Shown: positions 55,228 to 63,689 of the stretch, in pieces
Position numbering within the stretch: position 1 is the first letter of the stretch
How the letters are laid out: every line of letters starts with the position of its first letter
From: Methanocaldococcus fervens AG86
GTDB taxonomy: Archaea; AGJL01; Methanococci; Methanococcales; Methanocaldococcaceae
Length of the DNA: 64,000 nt
Assembly (NCBI RefSeq): GCF_000023985.1
Contig: NC_013156.1
Location: 298,363 to 362,362, forward strand
Direction of reading: 5' to 3'
Made by a program: the position numbers and the translations under genes
The notes under the pieces: model-generated
The model's database searches: none
Told to the model about the DNA's origin: nothing
Seen by the model: only the letters and a program-made list of their open reading frames with translations

Positions 55228-55243
55228 ATATACATATATATTT

Positions 55244-56020
55244 TTAGCCCTCGTATAAAACCTGTTCCTCTTCAATTCTCCTTAATTCTGCTTCATTTAC
55301 TGCTTTTTCGTGTTCTTTATCTCCTTTCTTTCCTTTAAGTCTTCGTGAGAGATTTAACAAAGCGTTTTCCTGACCATAGCAAACCAACACATCTCCCGGT
55401 TTAATTAAAGTATCCCCCCTTGGAGAACCAATGTATTTCTCCTCATTCTTAACTTTCCTATAGATGCCGAGAACTAAAATTCCTTCTTTACTTAATTCGA
55501 GGTCTTTTAAAGTTCTGTTGGCTAACCAACTATTTTTCTTAACCCTAATTTGAGATATTGAGTAGCCGTGAATTATGCCAAGTAGTTGGTTATAGTCGTA
55601 AATCCTAAGTTGAGGAAAGGTTCTTTGAAGAAAATATCTAATCCACTTTTTCATCCATCTCTCGACTCTTTTGGATGTAAAAACTATATAGAGCGTTCCA
55701 AGGCTGATGGCTAAGATTATTAAATAGCTGGTAGCCTCTGCCTTACTACTTCCTACAAAAGTCAGTACAAGTGTTGCTATTGCTGATGATATACCTGCAT
55801 TACCCAATAAAATTAAAATTCTGATTATCTTCCTTCTTACTGGATGTGAAACGACATATTCACTTTCGGCAGTTGTAAATCCTGCTCCAGTAAATGCTGA
55901 TTGAGCTTGAAACGCTGCCACATCCTTTGAAAGACCCGTCATTTCAAGGGCTGTGGCACCTATTCTAATTATTATCAAGGAAAGTGTTATCACCAAGATA
56001 AGGGAGATAAGAGCCATCAT
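55244..56020 (-). CDS. Membrane protein with TrkA-C (RCK_C) domain
   Basis: About 258 residues. The first ~115 residues contain three spans and a pore-like AFTGAGFTTAESEYVVSHPVRRKIIRILILLGNAG, resembling the last quarter of TrkH-type potassium channels. Residues ~155-230 are a TrkA-C ligand-binding domain (RVKKNSWLANRTLKDLELSKEGILVLGIYRK, GDTLIKPGDVLVCYGQ). The C-terminal tail is charged. It may be a truncated Trk relative or a stand-alone ion-transport regulator. GAGGGGAAGTT before ATG 56020 gives the start. Confidence 0.75.
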   Translation of the reverse strand: MMALISLILVITLSLIIIRIGATALEMTGLSKDVAAFQAQSAFTGAGFTTAESEYVVSHPVRRKIIRILILLGNAGISSAIATLVLTFVGSSKAEATSYLIILAISLGTLYIVFTSKRVERWMKKWIRYFLQRTFPQLRIYDYNQLLGIIHGYSISQIRVKKNSWLANRTLKDLELSKEGILVLGIYRKVKNEEKYIGSPRGDTLIKPGDVLVCYGQENALLNLSRRLKGKKGDKEHEKAVNEAELRRIEEEQVLYEG

Positions 56021-56144
56021 AAAACTTCCCCTCGCCAAATAGCAATAAATTATTGGAAATCTTCTTAAAAAAGATATCTAAGAAATAAGAATATAATCTA
56101 AAACTAAGACTAAATGTAAGTCAAAAAAGTTTTGTTTAAAAGTT

Positions 56145-57314
56145 TTACTCAATTTTAACTGCATGAGCACACTTTTCAGCCAATTCCCTCGCTTTTTCTA
56201 CAGAATCTGCATAAGCTAAAGCAACACCCATTCTTCTGCCAATTTTTGCATTTGGCTTACCAAACAATCTCAACTTCGTATTTGGAACCTTTAAAGCTTC
56301 CTCTATGTAGTATTTTGGAGCGTATTTATTTATCTCAGCTTTTATTACATGACTTGCTCCTGGATGAATGAGTTTTGTAGAGACCGGAAGACCCAAAATA
56401 GCCCTAACGTGAATTTCAAACTCACTCATCTCCTGAGTTATCATTGTAACCATTCCAGTATCGTGAGGCCTTGGAGAAACCTCGCTAAATATAACCTCAT
56501 CTTCTTTAACAAACAACTCAACTCCAAAAATTCCATACCCTCCTAAAGCATCAGTTACTTTCTTAGCTATTTTCTGGGCTTGCTCTTTCAACTCATCAGA
56601 CATGTTGTGGGGCTGCCAACTTTCATGATAATCTCCATCTATTTGAATATGTCCAATTGGCTCACAAAACTTTGTTCCTTCAGCAGTTCTTGCAGTTAAT
56701 AAGGTTATCTCATAATCAAAGTTTATAAACTCCTCAACAATAACTCTATTCCCTAAACCTCTTGCCCCTTCTTTAGCAGTTATCCAAGCTTTCTCAATAT
56801 CTTCTTCTCTTCTAATAATACTCTGCCCTTTTCCAGATGAAGACATGATAGGCTTGACAACACATGGTAAGCCAATGTTTTCAACAGCATCTCTCAACTC
56901 ATCCAAAGAATCTGCAAAGGCATATTTAGCGGTTCTCAACCCCAATTTTTCAGCAGCTAATCTCCTAATTAACTCCCTATTCATGGTTATTTTTGTAGCT
57001 TCAGCTGTTGGAACTACATTGTAACCCATTTTTTCAGCATCTATTAATGCATCTGTATTTATTGCCTCAATTTCTGGAACAATGTAATCTGGCTTCTCCC
57101 TCTCAATAACTGCCATCAACGCATCATAATCCTTCATATCAATAACATAACTTCTATGTGCCACTTGCATAGCTGGGGCGTTTTGATACCTATCAACTGC
57201 TATACACTCCACACCTAATCTTTGAGCTTCAATAACAACCTCTTTTCCTAATTCGCCACTCCCTAACAACAAAAATTTTACACTACCTTTTAAAAGAGGA
57301 GTTCCAATTGCCAT
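56145..57314 (-). CDS. purT: Formate-dependent phosphoribosylglycinamide formyltransferase 2
   Basis: A 389-residue ATP-grasp enzyme that makes formyl-GAR from GAR, formate and ATP, the formate-using alternative to PurN. Motifs are [21 protein letters not shown] (about 13-33), [13 protein letters not shown] (about 150-162) and [16 protein letters not shown] near 282. GGTGGAATAT before ATG 57314 sets the start; a longer frame to 57371 is rejected. With PurP, the window holds two formate-dependent purine steps, as expected in a methanogen with formate but little formyl-folate. Confidence 0.96.
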   Translation of the reverse strand: MAIGTPLLKGSVKFLLLGSGELGKEVVIEAQRLGVECIAVDRYQNAPAMQVAHRSYVIDMKDYDALMAVIEREKPDYIVPEIEAINTDALIDAEKMGYNVVPTAEATKITMNRELIRRLAAEKLGLRTAKYAFADSLDELRDAVENIGLPCVVKPIMSSSGKGQSIIRREEDIEKAWITAKEGARGLGNRVIVEEFINFDYEITLLTARTAEGTKFCEPIGHIQIDGDYHESWQPHNMSDELKEQAQKIAKKVTDALGGYGIFGVELFVKEDEVIFSEVSPRPHDTGMVTMITQEMSEFEIHVRAILGLPVSTKLIHPGASHVIKAEINKYAPKYYIEEALKVPNTKLRLFGKPNAKIGRRMGVALAYADSVEKARELAEKCAHAVKIE

Positions 57315-57414
57315 ATATTCCACCACAAAATTTACATCAAAATTATAATAGTTAATCTTCAAAATTATCATTTATTATATTTTTGCATTGAAATAAAAAA
57401 AGATAATCTAAAAA

Positions 57415-59241
57415 TTATCTTCCCCAGAATATGTTGTTTGTTAGTTTTTGCATCAATTCCATGTATTTTAATAACGCCTCTTTTTCATCACTTCTCAACC
57501 TATCCATATACTTATGGTAGAGCTCTCTAACGTGGTTTTCTGGAACCGCAACATACATATAATCTCCTTCATCAACATGCCTCTTTAATACAACTCTTCC
57601 ATCTATAGCTATTGAAACAGCTTTTCCTGCCTTTGCTTCTCTAACATTCTCCCCTCTATCTTTTATCTCCCTAACATATCCTAATTGCATTCCATCCTCT
57701 CTCATTAATGGAGCTCCAACTCTCAAAGTTCCATATAGAACTTCAACCCCACAAATTGCAGGGTCTTTCTGCCTAAATATACAGTCAGGTAAAATCCTAA
57801 CAATAGCTGGCTTAATAAGTTTTTCAAACTCTTCATATTTGATTCTCTCCTCTTCTTTTTTAACCCATTCTGTAAAGTCCTCAACCAACTTGTAAATAAT
57901 ATTATCTACAAATACTTTTATTCCATACTTCTCAATCTCTTTCTGAGCTTCAGGCAAAATCTTTACATTAAATGCAACTATCGCCCCATACAATGGATTA
58001 CTCTGCTTGTATGAGGCAACTTCAATAACATCCTTCTTAGTTACATCTCCAACCTCTGCCTTTTTAATCTTAACTCCTGCCTTTCTTAGCTCATTAGCCA
58101 ATGCCTCCAATGAACCAAGAGTATCTGCTTTTATTAAGATACCTTCATCATCAACCTCTATCTTTGCCTCCTCAACTTCTCTCATTACCTCCTCTTTTGC
58201 TTCCTCTATCTTATCTTTTGGAACAATCCTTATAGGGCAGCCAGCTATAACTTTATCTAAATCAGGAGCCGCTATCTTAACTCCTGCTGCCGCTGTAACT
58301 TCATTAACTGGCTTAAATTTGTCTCTTGGGTCTCTCATCTCATCCAATGGTTTTGGTTTTAGTAATGCCTTAACTCTTGTTACTAAAACACCATCAGGCA
58401 ATCCAACAACTAAATAATCTCCTCTCTTAGCAATCCCATCATAAATTATTGCATCGATTGTTGTTCCCAATCCCCTCTCTTCTTTAACTTCCAATATTGT
58501 CCCTTTTGCATAACCCTCAACATTGAGTTTTAATCTATCCTCCAAAAACTTCTGGGCTAAACCTGCAACCATCATTAATAAATCAGGAATCCCTTCCCCA
58601 GTAACTGCTGAAACGGGAACAATACAGACGGTTTTTGTTACATCTTGAACTCTTGAATATAAATCTGCCTCAAAACCAAGCTCATTTAATGGTTTTATTA
58701 CATTTTCATACAATCTTATTTCAAATTCGGTTAATGCATTTGGGTGTTGGTTTTTTTCATTGAAGTTTAATATGAAAGGCATTTCCTTAGAGTTCCACCC
58801 TGGAATTAGGTCAATTTTATTTGCTGCAACAACAAATGGGGTTTTACACTGCCTCAATATATTAACTGCCTCAATAGTTTGTGGTTTAAATCCTTCATTT
58901 ATATCAACAACTAAAATGGCTATATCAGCCAAAGCTCCTCCTCTCTTTCTTAAAGATGTGAATGCTTCATGTCCAGGAGTATCTATAACTAACAATCCAG
59001 GGATTTTTAAGTCTGCTTTTAGCATATTTAATAGATCTCCACAAACTCTTTTTATAACATCTATTGGGATTTCACTCGCCCCTATGTGTTGGGTAATCCC
59101 TCCAGCTTCTCTTTTAGCCACTCTTGTTTTTCTTATTTTATCTAAAAGCGTCGTTTTTCCATGGTCTACATGTCCTAAAACACATACAATTGGACATCTG
59201 AGATTTCCTCCGTTTTTAGTTTTTTTATCTTTTTTAGCCAT
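57415..59241 (-). CDS. infB: Translation initiation factor aIF5B (IF2), without intein
   Basis: A 608-residue GTPase that helps join ribosomal subunits at initiation. The G domain has GHVDHGKTT at residues 23-31 uninterrupted, [10 protein letters not shown], and NKID near 144-147. Domain II holds the beta barrel; domains III and IV follow. In M. jannaschii the same gene carries a large intein in the P-loop; here it is absent and the site reads through normally. GAGGGGATTTTT before ATG 59241 sets the start. Upstream, element E lies between this gene and the divergent NTPase gene. Confidence 0.96.
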   Translation of the reverse strand: MAKKDKKTKNGGNLRCPIVCVLGHVDHGKTTLLDKIRKTRVAKREAGGITQHIGASEIPIDVIKRVCGDLLNMLKADLKIPGLLVIDTPGHEAFTSLRKRGGALADIAILVVDINEGFKPQTIEAVNILRQCKTPFVVAANKIDLIPGWNSKEMPFILNFNEKNQHPNALTEFEIRLYENVIKPLNELGFEADLYSRVQDVTKTVCIVPVSAVTGEGIPDLLMMVAGLAQKFLEDRLKLNVEGYAKGTILEVKEERGLGTTIDAIIYDGIAKRGDYLVVGLPDGVLVTRVKALLKPKPLDEMRDPRDKFKPVNEVTAAAGVKIAAPDLDKVIAGCPIRIVPKDKIEEAKEEVMREVEEAKIEVDDEGILIKADTLGSLEALANELRKAGVKIKKAEVGDVTKKDVIEVASYKQSNPLYGAIVAFNVKILPEAQKEIEKYGIKVFVDNIIYKLVEDFTEWVKKEEERIKYEEFEKLIKPAIVRILPDCIFRQKDPAICGVEVLYGTLRVGAPLMREDGMQLGYVREIKDRGENVREAKAGKAVSIAIDGRVVLKRHVDEGDYMYVAVPENHVRELYHKYMDRLRSDEKEALLKYMELMQKLTNNIFWGR

Positions 59242-59349
59242 AAAAATCCCCTCTTTATTTGTGTTTTCGTAAAAATGATGTAAAAAATAATAAGCATACA
59301 AAAGTTATAAAAATTTATATTGGATGCTATCTTTTTAGTAATGTTATAT

Positions 59350-59440
59350 ATAGATTACTAACCATATCAGCCTTTTAAGAAAAGCCTGGGGAAAATTATT
59401 TTGATGAAACTTTTACTAAAAGTTTCATAGATTACTGAAC
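59350..59440. repeat. Palindromic element E between short direct repeats
   Basis: A 64-bp insert (about 59363-59426) is flanked by direct repeats ATAGATTACT-AAC at 59350-59362 and ATAGATTACT-GAAC at 59427-59440. Its right side is the hairpin GAAACTTTT-ACT-AAAAGTTTC near 59406-59426, preceded by TTTTGAT, the reverse complement of the left module of elements C and D. An imperfect GCCTTTT...AAAAGCC stem lies at about 59372-59390. It looks like an inverted, shortened member of the family with a target-site duplication. Confidence 0.6.
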
Positions 59441-59461
59441 TTATTATTTGGAGGAATCATC

Positions 59462-60115
59462 ATGGACTTTGAAAATAAGAAATGTGAAATTTGTGGTAAA
59501 AAAGCAGAGATTTTTCTATTTGGGAAGTTTTTATGCAAAAATGAAAAATGCATTGAAGAGGCAAAAAAATTGAGTATGGCAAGACATAAGTTTAGAGTTG
59601 TTGCTGTTGGTTCTACAAACCCAGTAAAGATAGAGGCGGTTAAGGAAGGTTTTGAGAAGGTTTTAGGGGCTGTAGAAGTTATTGGGGTTGATGTGGATAG
59701 TAATGTCTCATCACACCCAATTGGCTTAGAGGAAACGTATTTGGGGGCTTTGAATAGGGCTAAAAATGCATTTGAAAAGGTTCAATGTTCTTATGGTGTT
59801 GGGATAGAGGCAGGTTTAATAGAGGTTGGGGGGCATTATATAGATATCCACGTATGTGTTGTGTTTGATGGAGTTAAAGAGACAGTAGGCTTATCTCAAG
59901 GCTTTGAATATCCAAAGATTGTTGCTGAAAATGTTTTGAAAGGTATTGAAGGGGGAAAGACAGCTGAAGAAATATCAGGTATTAAAGATATTGGAAAAAA
60001 TATTGGTTTGATTGGTTATTTAACTGACAACAACATAACAAGGAAAGATTTGTGTAGAGATAGTGTTATAATGGCATTAATTCCAAGAATGATGAAAAAC
60101 ATATATTTATATTAA
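59462..60115 (+). CDS. Inosine/xanthosine triphosphatase (DUF84/YjjX type) with zinc ribbon
   Basis: A 217-residue protein. A short zinc ribbon comes first (CEICGKKAEIF...CKNEKC, cysteines near 8, 11, 25 and 30), followed by the DUF84 NTPase domain: AVGSTNPVKIEAVKEGFEKVLG (about 49-70), VSSHPIGLEETYLGALNRAKNAF, YGVGIEAGLIEVGGHYIDIHVCVVFDG. The family clears deaminated purine triphosphates. GGAGGAATC precedes the ATG. The signal peptidase gene begins 12 bases after its stop. Confidence 0.87.
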   Translation: MDFENKKCEICGKKAEIFLFGKFLCKNEKCIEEAKKLSMARHKFRVVAVGSTNPVKIEAVKEGFEKVLGAVEVIGVDVDSNVSSHPIGLEETYLGALNRAKNAFEKVQCSYGVGIEAGLIEVGGHYIDIHVCVVFDGVKETVGLSQGFEYPKIVAENVLKGIEGGKTAEEISGIKDIGKNIGLIGYLTDNNITRKDLCRDSVIMALIPRMMKNIYLY

Positions 60116-60127
60116 AGAGGTGGAATT

Positions 60128-60772
60128 ATTAATCTAAAAATAAGTAAAAAGGATGTAGTTGAATGGATAATATTTTTAATTGTTTTAATTTTAATTTGGA
60201 GCCATGTAAATGTTGTTGTATCTAACAGTATGTATCCTATTATGAAGAGAGGAGATTTGGTTGTAGTTGAAAATGCAGGATTTGAATTCAACCCACAAAA
60301 TGTTGATGTTGGAGATATTGTAGTTTATAAAGCTCACTGGCCTCATTATCACATAATATCCAATAATAAAACCTTGTACATATTTAAGGAAGGGGATGCT
60401 AAAGATATACAAATAAGAGTTTTGGGAGAGCTAAAAACAGATAAAGGAGTTTATAAAATATTAGAGGCAGAGATTACAGAAAGCCCTACAAGGCCTGTGA
60501 TACATAGAGTTATTGATAAGGTTGAGTATAATAATAAAACCTACTTTATTATAAAAGGAGATAATAACAAAATTCATGATCCAGAGCTTGTTTCAGTTAA
60601 TCAAATAAAGAAAAGAGTTATAACTATAAATGGGTATCCTTTAGTAATCCCATATATTGGATATTTATCAATATTCGTTAAAGAATACTGGTATTTGGTA
60701 ATTTTGTTTATAATAATTTATTATGCATACGATTATATTAGAGAAGGGAAAAATGAAAAAAGTAATACCTAG
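60128..60772 (+). CDS. Type I signal peptidase, probable ATT start codon
   Basis: A ~214-residue membrane peptidase that removes signal peptides outside the cell membrane. The catalytic Ser lies in SNSMYP (S34 counted from the ATT), with H126 (PVIHRVID) and D145/D151 (KGDNNKIHDPE) as the archaeal Ser-His-Asp group. The first ATG in frame (60230) is directly after the catalytic Ser and would lose both it and the N-terminal span (WIIFLIVLILIW). Upstream to the stop at 60113 there is no ATG, GTG or TTG in frame. A strong GAGGTGGAATT site ends just before ATT 60128, which I take as start. A C-terminal span lies near 186-202. Confidence 0.8.
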   Translation: MNLKISKKDVVEWIIFLIVLILIWSHVNVVVSNSMYPIMKRGDLVVVENAGFEFNPQNVDVGDIVVYKAHWPHYHIISNNKTLYIFKEGDAKDIQIRVLGELKTDKGVYKILEAEITESPTRPVIHRVIDKVEYNNKTYFIIKGDNNKIHDPELVSVNQIKKRVITINGYPLVIPYIGYLSIFVKEYWYLVILFIIIYYAYDYIREGKNEKSNT

Positions 60773-60897
60773 GGACAAAGTCCTGTTGATGTATCTTAGA
60801 GCAGAGATTCACTATGTTAATTCCAACTGTATCTAAGAGGCATTACTCCCTTACGGAAGTAATGCATCCGTTTTAATGAAACTTTTACAAAAGTTTC
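60773..60897. repeat. Palindromic element F between signal peptidase and secreted-protein genes
   Basis: The core 60834-60897 is an inverted copy of the family: TAAGAGG, then GCATTACT-(loop)-AGTAATGC, ATCCGTTTTAAT, and a terminal hairpin GAAACTTTT-AC-AAAAGTTTC at 60878-60897. A small GGAC-AAA-GTCC stem (60773-60783) and TATCTTAGA...TCTAAGAGG arms lie to its left. The terminal hairpin touches the GGTGAG ribosome binding site (60898-60903) of the next gene. Confidence 0.75.
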
Positions 60898-60906
60898 GGT
60901 GAGAAG

Positions 60907-61509
60907 ATGAAAAAGCTCCTGTTAATTTTTGGAATACTCGTATTGATAACCTCAACCTCCATGTGTATCAGCCACAATAATTTAAATGACTTAAAAAAGA
61001 GCGTAGTGGTTGAGGTTAATGGAACTCCTGTAGAGATTCCGTTAAGGGCAACAGTTGGCGAAGCAAAAGACGTGAAGTTGATAAACACAACTGACGATGA
61101 GATTTACAACTATTACCGCTCAAAGATGTTGATTTACATATACGGGAATATGAGTTTAAAACCAGCTGAAGGTGGGGTAGCAATAGTTGATTTGGTAACA
61201 AAATTAAAATGGTTCAACCAATTTTACCCTCACAACATAGTTGTTGAGCTAGAGAGAAATAATTCAACTGTAACTGTGGAAAGTTTCTTTGCAAATGGAA
61301 AACGCTCAACAGATAAACTTAAAATAAACGAGAGTGAATATTTAATGAACAACAATAAAACAATGGTTATAAAGATTATAAAAACCCAAAACAATGCAAC
61401 AATAACAAAAATAAACAATACATTTATAATTGAAGGAAATTCTTTAGAGGAGTTGGATAAAGCAGAAACAAGGTTCGTAATAGCTTTATTTAAGGGTAGT
61501 GTAAGCTAA
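60907..61509 (+). CDS. Secreted or lipoprotein-like protein of unknown function
   Basis: A 200-residue protein with a signal sequence (KKLLLIFGILVLITSTSMCIS); a Cys near residue 20 could be a lipid site, although the preceding residues are a poor lipobox. The exported part has about eight N-x-S/T sites for N-glycosylation (for example NGT, NTT, NMS, NNST, NKT and NAT). No family recognised. It follows the signal peptidase gene through element F. The 3' end of the gene (around 61465-61492) is repeated at about 61771-61797 beyond element G, where it reads TRFVIALFRSNML and a stop, so the present C-terminus may be a product of that insertion. Confidence 0.7.
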   Translation: MKKLLLIFGILVLITSTSMCISHNNLNDLKKSVVVEVNGTPVEIPLRATVGEAKDVKLINTTDDEIYNYYRSKMLIYIYGNMSLKPAEGGVAIVDLVTKLKWFNQFYPHNIVVELERNNSTVTVESFFANGKRSTDKLKINESEYLMNNNKTMVIKIIKTQNNATITKINNTFIIEGNSLEELDKAETRFVIALFKGSVS

Positions 61510-61815
61510 TTTAATAACCTAAGAGACCTTGCCGAGCGTAGCGAGGCAATACATGCATAGGGCTTCGCCCTATTGCTATACCCAGAGCGGAGTTGCCTTT
61601 GGCAACTCCACTTTAACTAAGAGACATTATGAGGGGCTTTAGCCCCTCCTTAATGCATCCGTTTTGATCAACGCACCATAGGACTCACGCCCTATTGGTA
61701 TACCCATAAGTTTTGATCAACCTTTTCTTAAAAGGTTGTTCGAGCAACCTTTTACTAAAAGGTTGAGAAGGAACGAGGTTTGTTATAGCTTTATTTAGAA
61801 GCAACATGCTCTAAA
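61465..61815. repeat. Palindromic element G (246 bp) with duplicated gene tail
   Basis: 61520-61765 is the reverse complement of element C (25391-25638). The two differ by a single base (GCA/GCG before TTGATC) and in one hairpin, where GAAGGGCT-TTTC-AGCCCTTC in C is GAGGGGCT-AA-AGCCCCTC here, keeping the stem paired. On both sides lie related copies of a gene tail: ACAAGGTTCGTAATAGCTTT (from 61469) ends the upstream gene, and ACGAGGTTTGTTATAGCTTT (from 61773) follows the element. The translations are TRFVIALFKGSVS-stop and TRFVIALFRSNML-stop. Confidence 0.85.
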
Positions 61816-61860
61816 ATACAAATTTATTTCATTTTTATTTCATTTTTAATGGTGTTTTTT

Positions 61861-63063
61861 ATGCTGATTGTTGATGTAAATCATGGAGCTTTGCAGTTAG
61901 CTGAAGAGTATTTAAATTTAGGATATAACGTTGATGTATGGGATATTTATCAAAAAATAAAAAAATCGGAGGATTTTAAAATCAAATATCAAAACTTAAA
62001 AGAAAAATTTGGAAATAGGTTAAATTTATTTTTTGAAAATCCAGATTTTGAAAAATACGATAAAATTATAGCTCCAATACACTGCCCAATAGATGTTAAT
62101 TTTATCCCATTCACAGATGCAGTTTCTGAGATATTAGAAGAAAAATTTGGAAATGTCCATAAAAAAATAATAAACATAACTGGAGTTAAAGGCAAAACAA
62201 CAACGACAACACTTATAAACCACATTTTAAAAGAAAAATATTCAACTTATTTACATAACTCAAATTTTGGTTCCATTGCTCCACCAACTATTTTAAAGAT
62301 TTTAAACAACTTAGATGTTGATAAATACGATTTTTTCATATTTGAAACATCTTTGGGGTTAATTAAATGTAAGTATGGAGCCATAACCAATGTCTTAGAA
62401 AATTATAAGATAGCGGGTGGAAGGAGAGACGCACTAACCGCAAAATTCAGTTCTTTAAAAAATGCTGAAACCTCTTTTGTAAATAAGAGAGATATTGAGA
62501 AATACAACCTAAACATAAAACATAAATGCTTAAATGTTATAGATGTTGATAAGGCGGAGATTTTAAACAAATATCCGTTAAAATTTAAATATTTTGAAAA
62601 GGTCTTTGAATTTAATAAAAATGTCTTTGGATTGCATTTTGTAGAAAATTCATTATTTGCAATAGAGATTTGTAAAAATTTGGTTGATATTGATGAAATA
62701 AAGGAAAGACTAAAAACCTTCACCATAAAAAACAGAATGGAGATTAAAAAAATCGATAAAAAATTTTTAGTTAAAAATATCAACCCTGGTTTGGATATTA
62801 AAGCTATTTATTATGCTATAAAAGATTTCTTAGAAGTTTTTGATGGGGATATCTATATAGGAGGAGATTTTGGAGTTGTGTGTGAGGAAATTGATGTTAA
62901 GAAACTCGCCGATATTTTGAAGAAGTTTAATTGCAAATACATATTTGTTGGAGAGATTGGTAGGGAGCTGTTAAATTATTTAGATGGAATATATATAAAA
63001 AAATTTGATGAAAATAAAATAAAAAATAACTCTTTAGTTATCCTCAGGGAAAAGTTGAGTTAA
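61861..63063 (+). CDS. cfbE: Mur ligase-family protein, probable coenzyme F430 synthetase
   Basis: About 400 residues. The central domain has the Mur-ligase P-loop ITGVKGKTTTTTLINHIL (about 110-127) and FIFETSLGL, with a C-terminal ligase domain ending VGEIGRELLNYLDG. Methanogens without peptidoglycan use one such ligase, CfbE, to form the lactam ring of coenzyme F430; the short N-terminal domain here suits that type better than a pseudomurein ligase. The specific assignment is inference. GGTGTTTTT before ATG 61861 sets the start. It overlaps the UPF0254 gene (convergent) by 4 bases. Confidence 0.7.
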   Translation: MLIVDVNHGALQLAEEYLNLGYNVDVWDIYQKIKKSEDFKIKYQNLKEKFGNRLNLFFENPDFEKYDKIIAPIHCPIDVNFIPFTDAVSEILEEKFGNVHKKIINITGVKGKTTTTTLINHILKEKYSTYLHNSNFGSIAPPTILKILNNLDVDKYDFFIFETSLGLIKCKYGAITNVLENYKIAGGRRDALTAKFSSLKNAETSFVNKRDIEKYNLNIKHKCLNVIDVDKAEILNKYPLKFKYFEKVFEFNKNVFGLHFVENSLFAIEICKNLVDIDEIKERLKTFTIKNRMEIKKIDKKFLVKNINPGLDIKAIYYAIKDFLEVFDGDIYIGGDFGVVCEEIDVKKLADILKKFNCKYIFVGEIGRELLNYLDGIYIKKFDENKIKNNSLVILREKLS

Positions 63064-63566
63064 ATAAAATATTCCTCCTTCAAAATCTCTAAGAACTTTT
63101 TTATCCCTATCTCGATGCCATTTTTTTGCCTCTCTTTAACATTTTCAAATGTTATTAAGTTTGCATAGACATCTGAAGTAAATAAATGGCAGTTTTTGTC
63201 TGTTATTATGCAAATAGCTCCCCTCCCAACTCCTGCAGTGCTTCCAATGGCTATATTGACATTTAACTTTTTCTTCAACACCTCTGCCATCAATTTAGCA
63301 ACAATTAAATCCTTCTCTTCGCTGTATGCCTTTGCATACTTATAGCTATAATCTGGCTCTGGAAGTTTTATATCTAAGAGTTTTTCAGCCCCTATAATTG
63401 AGGGTATGAACATGGCAGTTATGATCTTAACGTTCTTCACTAATTTTAAATCTTCATCAGAAAATAAATACTTAAATTCAAAATCTTCATAACCAGCGGC
63501 TGCTTTATGAATTGTTAAGCCTATATTTGCATGTGTAAAGCATTCAGCAGTTGCAACAGTTATCAT
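63060..63566 (-). CDS. UPF0254 family protein
   Basis: A 168-residue protein with MITVATAECFTHANIGLTIHKAAAGYEDF at the N-terminus and AIGSTAGVGRGAICIITDKNCHLFTSDVYANL in the second half, which I recognise as UPF0254, a methanogen-specific family of unknown function. Cysteine and histidine residues are conserved near both ends (AECFTHANIG). GGGAGGGAG suits ATG 63566; ATG 63569 is adjacent. It sits opposite the probable cfbE; whether they are functionally linked is not known. Confidence 0.75.
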   Translation of the reverse strand: MITVATAECFTHANIGLTIHKAAAGYEDFEFKYLFSDEDLKLVKNVKIITAMFIPSIIGAEKLLDIKLPEPDYSYKYAKAYSEEKDLIVAKLMAEVLKKKLNVNIAIGSTAGVGRGAICIITDKNCHLFTSDVYANLITFENVKERQKNGIEIGIKKFLEILKEEYFI

Positions 63567-63577
63567 CATCTCCCTCC

Positions 63578-63650
63578 CAACCTTTTAGAAAAAGCTTGAC
63601 CAAAACAGATGCATTAAGGAAGGGCTTTCAACCCTTCATAAAGCCTCTTA
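63578..63650. repeat. Palindromic element H (short form)
   Basis: A 73-bp form: CAACCTTTTAGAAAAAGCTTG followed by ACCAAAAC (left module), then GATGCATTAAGGAAGGGCTT with TCAACCCTTC completing the hairpin, and ending CCTCTTA. It carries only the two end modules of element C, so it may be the minimal unit. It lies between the divergent UPF0254 and methyltransferase genes, 9 bases from the start of the former. Confidence 0.75.
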
Positions 63651-63689
63651 GATTAAAATCATCATAAATCAATCTTTTATCGTGAGAAT

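Noticed and set aside
60230-60772. ATG 60230 as the signal peptidase start
   Set aside because: It would remove the membrane anchor and the catalytic Ser directly before it, while a strong ribosome binding site lies 102 bases upstream.
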